Source: Candidatus Nomurabacteria bacterium (GTDB lineage Bacteria; Patescibacteriota; Minisyncoccia; Phycocordibacterales; UBA9973). Taken from it: 6,671 bases of DNA. Both the position numbers and the translations under genes were made by a program. This document shows, in pieces, positions 4,851 through 6,671 of the stretch (positions are counted from its first letter, which is position 1; each line of letters begins with the position of its first letter). The notes below the pieces were generated by a model. The model saw only the letters and a list, made by a program, of their open reading frames with translations, was not told the origin of the DNA and searched no databases. The DNA is taken from positions 1 to 6,671 of the forward strand of contig JAIOPY010000049.1 in NCBI GenBank assembly GCA_021413625.1, written 5' to 3'.

Positions 4851-6119
4851 ATAATACATCGGGTCTAGGTAGGCATTAGTAGGCGCCAGAGGTTGGGTTA
4901 AAGTTTTACCTGGGCAAGATTTACTAGGCAAAGTCTGCACCGCAGCTGCACTAGAAACATAAACTGAAACGTGTAAATGTGGTCCAGTAGTATGACCGGT
5001 ATTGCCACTATAAGCCACCACATCCCCTCTTTTAACTTTTTGTCCCTTATAAGCTTTTATGAGTGACAGGTGGCCATAAGTGCTAGAAAGCCCATTGTTA
5101 TATTCAATAAAAACCCATTTTCCAAAAGAAGCTCCGGCGCATGTAACATCTGTATCCCCTATTCCAAGCACTTTACCATCTGCCATGGCTTTTACAGGCG
5201 TACCCACTGAAGCTCTAAAATCTGTGCCACTATGTGAGCCAGAAGCATATAATCGCGTAGCATCCACTGTGCGACCGAAAAGTTGAGTTACATAAACATA
5301 GTCAAGTGGCCAACTCAAAACTCCTGCAGATGGTAATTTAGAAGGGTCTAAAATAAATTTAAGTTGAGACTCATAGTCCTGTAATTCTTTTTCTATAGCA
5401 ACTTTTTTTGCCAGCTGGTCTTGTAAAAGTTTTTGGTATGCAGATTCACTGTTTTTAGTTTGAGATAATAATTTATTTTTTGCAGCAACATTTTGCTCCA
5501 CTATTTTTTTCTGGTCTGCTAAGTCAGATTTCAACTTTAAAAGTTCGTTTCTAGCTATGGTTGTTTCATCCTTAATATCTTCCAAATCACTTTTTACTTT
5601 TCGTAACTCAATAGTATGCTCTCGCACTTTTTCACGAATAGTAAACATATTATCTATGTCATTCCAAGCTTCCGTAAAATTACTTTCAGATAATATCACT
5701 TCCAACTCACCACTTTGCTCAAACTCATTTATCTTACGAAAGCCCGCAGCTATGGCATCAGTATTATTTAAAATAGATTCTTGCTTGGTGCCTATTTGAG
5801 AGCTCAAGCCAGTGATTTTAAAGTTAGTAGTATCAATTTTATCTTCTAATACGGAAATATTGGCATTTAACTTCTTGCGAGTAATGTCTAATTCTTTTAA
5901 AGAAACACTTAAAGAGCTTTTTTGTTGTCCAAGTTCATTTAATTCTAATTGGTAAGCTTTTATTTCTTGCTCCAATCTTTCAATATCAGCATTTTTTTGG
6001 TCTATTTTATCTTTTAGTTCTTGGGCTGTTTGCGCGTTTAAAAAAAGCAACGGAAAAATAAATATTAAGCTTAAAAATATAAGCTTAAATTGCTTTTTGT
6101 AGGCGAGATAAGGTTTCAT
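4833..6119 (-). CDS. M23 family murein metallopeptidase, EnvC/LytM-like
   Basis: This exported protein is predicted to cut peptide cross-links in peptidoglycan, or to activate amidases that do. The 428-aa product has a signal peptide (about residues 1-29, hydrophobic LIFLSLIFIFPLLFL, ending NAQ). A long coiled coil (about 31-255, many Lys/Glu heptads, broken near 115-160) follows, then a C-terminal M23 domain (about 268-425). The zinc ligands are intact: His296 and Asp300 in HSGTD, and His383 in the HLH motif of GPHLHV; His350 and His381 complete the active site. Degenerate EnvC/NlpD-type activators usually lose these, so this copy is likely catalytic itself. The extra cysteines (327 and 402) may form a disulfide. 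The start overlaps the gltX end by 35 bp; no other good start lies before the signal peptide. An AGGT four bases before the ATG is fixed by the GltX reading frame. Confidence 0.92.
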   Translation of the reverse strand: MKPYLAYKKQFKLIFLSLIFIFPLLFLNAQTAQELKDKIDQKNADIERLEQEIKAYQLELNELGQQKSSLSVSLKELDITRKKLNANISVLEDKIDTTNFKITGLSSQIGTKQESILNNTDAIAAGFRKINEFEQSGELEVILSESNFTEAWNDIDNMFTIREKVREHTIELRKVKSDLEDIKDETTIARNELLKLKSDLADQKKIVEQNVAAKNKLLSQTKNSESAYQKLLQDQLAKKVAIEKELQDYESQLKFILDPSKLPSAGVLSWPLDYVYVTQLFGRTVDATRLYASGSHSGTDFRASVGTPVKAMADGKVLGIGDTDVTCAGASFGKWVFIEYNNGLSSTYGHLSLIKAYKGQKVKRGDVVAYSGNTGHTTGPHLHVSVYVSSAAAVQTLPSKSCPGKTLTQPLAPTNAYLDPMYYLPPYN

Positions 6120-6671
6120 TTTTACCTATTACAGAAGCTATAATAAAAGGGTCAGGGGATTTATCTTTACCTGAAAGAGCAAAACGCACAGGGTGCAACA
6201 GCTCTCCCCTACTTTCTAAATTGTCCGCCAAAAGCATCAAGGAATTTTTTATTTCTTCCGCAGTAAAATTATTCTCATCTAAATCTGCAAGGGCTTTCAT
6301 TGCTATTTCTAAATTGCTTTTAATTTTTTCTGGAGGCGTGTTTTTAAAAATTAATTTGCTTTTATCATATTCTGGCACCTTAAAGAAGAAGTCTAGCTCC
6401 CCTGCTTCCATCATTTTTGAGACATCGCTCCATTTTGATATACGCTCAAAGATAACAGGAATAATTTTCTCATTTTGATATTCTTTTGGCAGTAATGAAA
6501 AAATCTGTTTCTGTATTTCGGCGCTAGATAACTTTTTCATATGTTCTCTATTCATCCAATCTAATTTTTCCAAATTCATTTGCGCGCCTGAAATTTGGAT
6601 ACGACTTATATCAAAAGCCTCAATCAATTCTTCCCGAGTAAATATCTCTTTTTCACCTCCTAGATTCCAGC
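6085..6671 (-). CDS. gltX: Glutamyl-tRNA synthetase, C-terminal part (partial, 5' end outside window)
   Basis: This class I aminoacyl-tRNA synthetase attaches glutamate to tRNA-Glu and, in organisms without GlnRS, to tRNA-Gln for later amidation. The frame stays open to the window edge (WNLGGEKEIFTREELIEAF), so a TTG near 6627 is not the real start. About 194 residues are visible, covering the connecting and anticodon-binding helical domains. Diagnostic blocks are WNLGGEKEIFT, DWMNREHMKKL and, at the end, GELLHPVRFALSGKDKSPDP followed by FIIASVIGKNETLSRLQKAI. The catalytic HIGH and KMSKS motifs lie outside the window. The last 35 bases overlap the start of the M23 peptidase gene, so the two are probably co-transcribed. 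Confidence 0.95.
   Translation of the reverse strand, partial: WNLGGEKEIFTREELIEAFDISRIQISGAQMNLEKLDWMNREHMKKLSSAEIQKQIFSLLPKEYQNEKIIPVIFERISKWSDVSKMMEAGELDFFFKVPEYDKSKLIFKNTPPEKIKSNLEIAMKALADLDENNFTAEEIKNSLMLLADNLESRGELLHPVRFALSGKDKSPDPFIIASVIGKNETLSRLQKAI

Noticed and set aside
5080..5799. Plus-strand open frames inside the M23 peptidase region, and similar ones inside PBP2, bL9 and gltX
   Set aside because: They lie wholly within well-supported conserved genes on the other strand and show no recognisable protein features.
1..6671. UGA=Gly genetic code (Gracilibacteria/Absconditabacteria)
   Set aside because: All conserved proteins are full length in the standard code with GGN at conserved glycines and no in-frame TGA.

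Overview
The window looks like AT-rich chromosomal DNA from a Candidate Phyla Radiation (Patescibacteria) bacterium, most likely of the Parcubacteria group. The evidence is compact coding of small single-domain genes, conserved housekeeping proteins close to CPR versions, several short membrane-anchored proteins without obvious homologues, and no Shine-Dalgarno sequence that clearly sets a start. A bL9 gene is present; bL9 is reported missing from Microgenomates and WWE3, so those groups are less likely. Every complete or 3'-complete gene ends in TAA and reads through under the standard bacterial code, so a UGA=Gly lineage (Gracilibacteria or Absconditabacteria) is unlikely. This placement is inference from the sequence alone.

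Layout. Bases 1-2895 (+) hold a tightly packed series: the C-terminal part of penicillin-binding protein 2, a tiny two-helix membrane protein, a C-terminal processing protease (S41) and ribosomal protein bL9. A strong symmetric hairpin terminator follows. It also serves the convergent bL27 gene on the minus strand (2899-3171). A promoter region between bL27 and a divergent small membrane-anchored gene (3220-3591) follows. Next is a 277-base non-coding stretch (3592-3868) with nested inverted repeats, a 28-bp tandem duplication and three copies of a TCGCACAAT motif. It lies in front of a gene for a secreted coiled-coil protein (3869-4474). Convergent to that, on the minus strand and read from the right edge, are the 3' part of gltX (glutamyl-tRNA synthetase), an EnvC-like M23 murein peptidase overlapping it by 35 bp, and a small membrane-anchored protein of unknown function.

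How the genes fit together. PBP2 cross-links peptidoglycan, the S41 protease acts in the envelope, and the M23 protein cuts peptidoglycan cross-links, so much of the window concerns wall building and remodelling beside translation genes (bL9, bL27, GltX). Four small proteins of unknown role (70, 123, 201 and 110 aa) are all predicted to be exported or membrane-anchored.

The most unusual items are the repeat cluster at 3682-3825 and two promoters, on opposite strands, that share a layout: a TTGC-type -35, an 18-nt spacer, an extended -10, then an ATG six bases further on. That layout would give leaderless mRNAs. No mobile-element gene, CRISPR array, tRNA or rRNA was seen.
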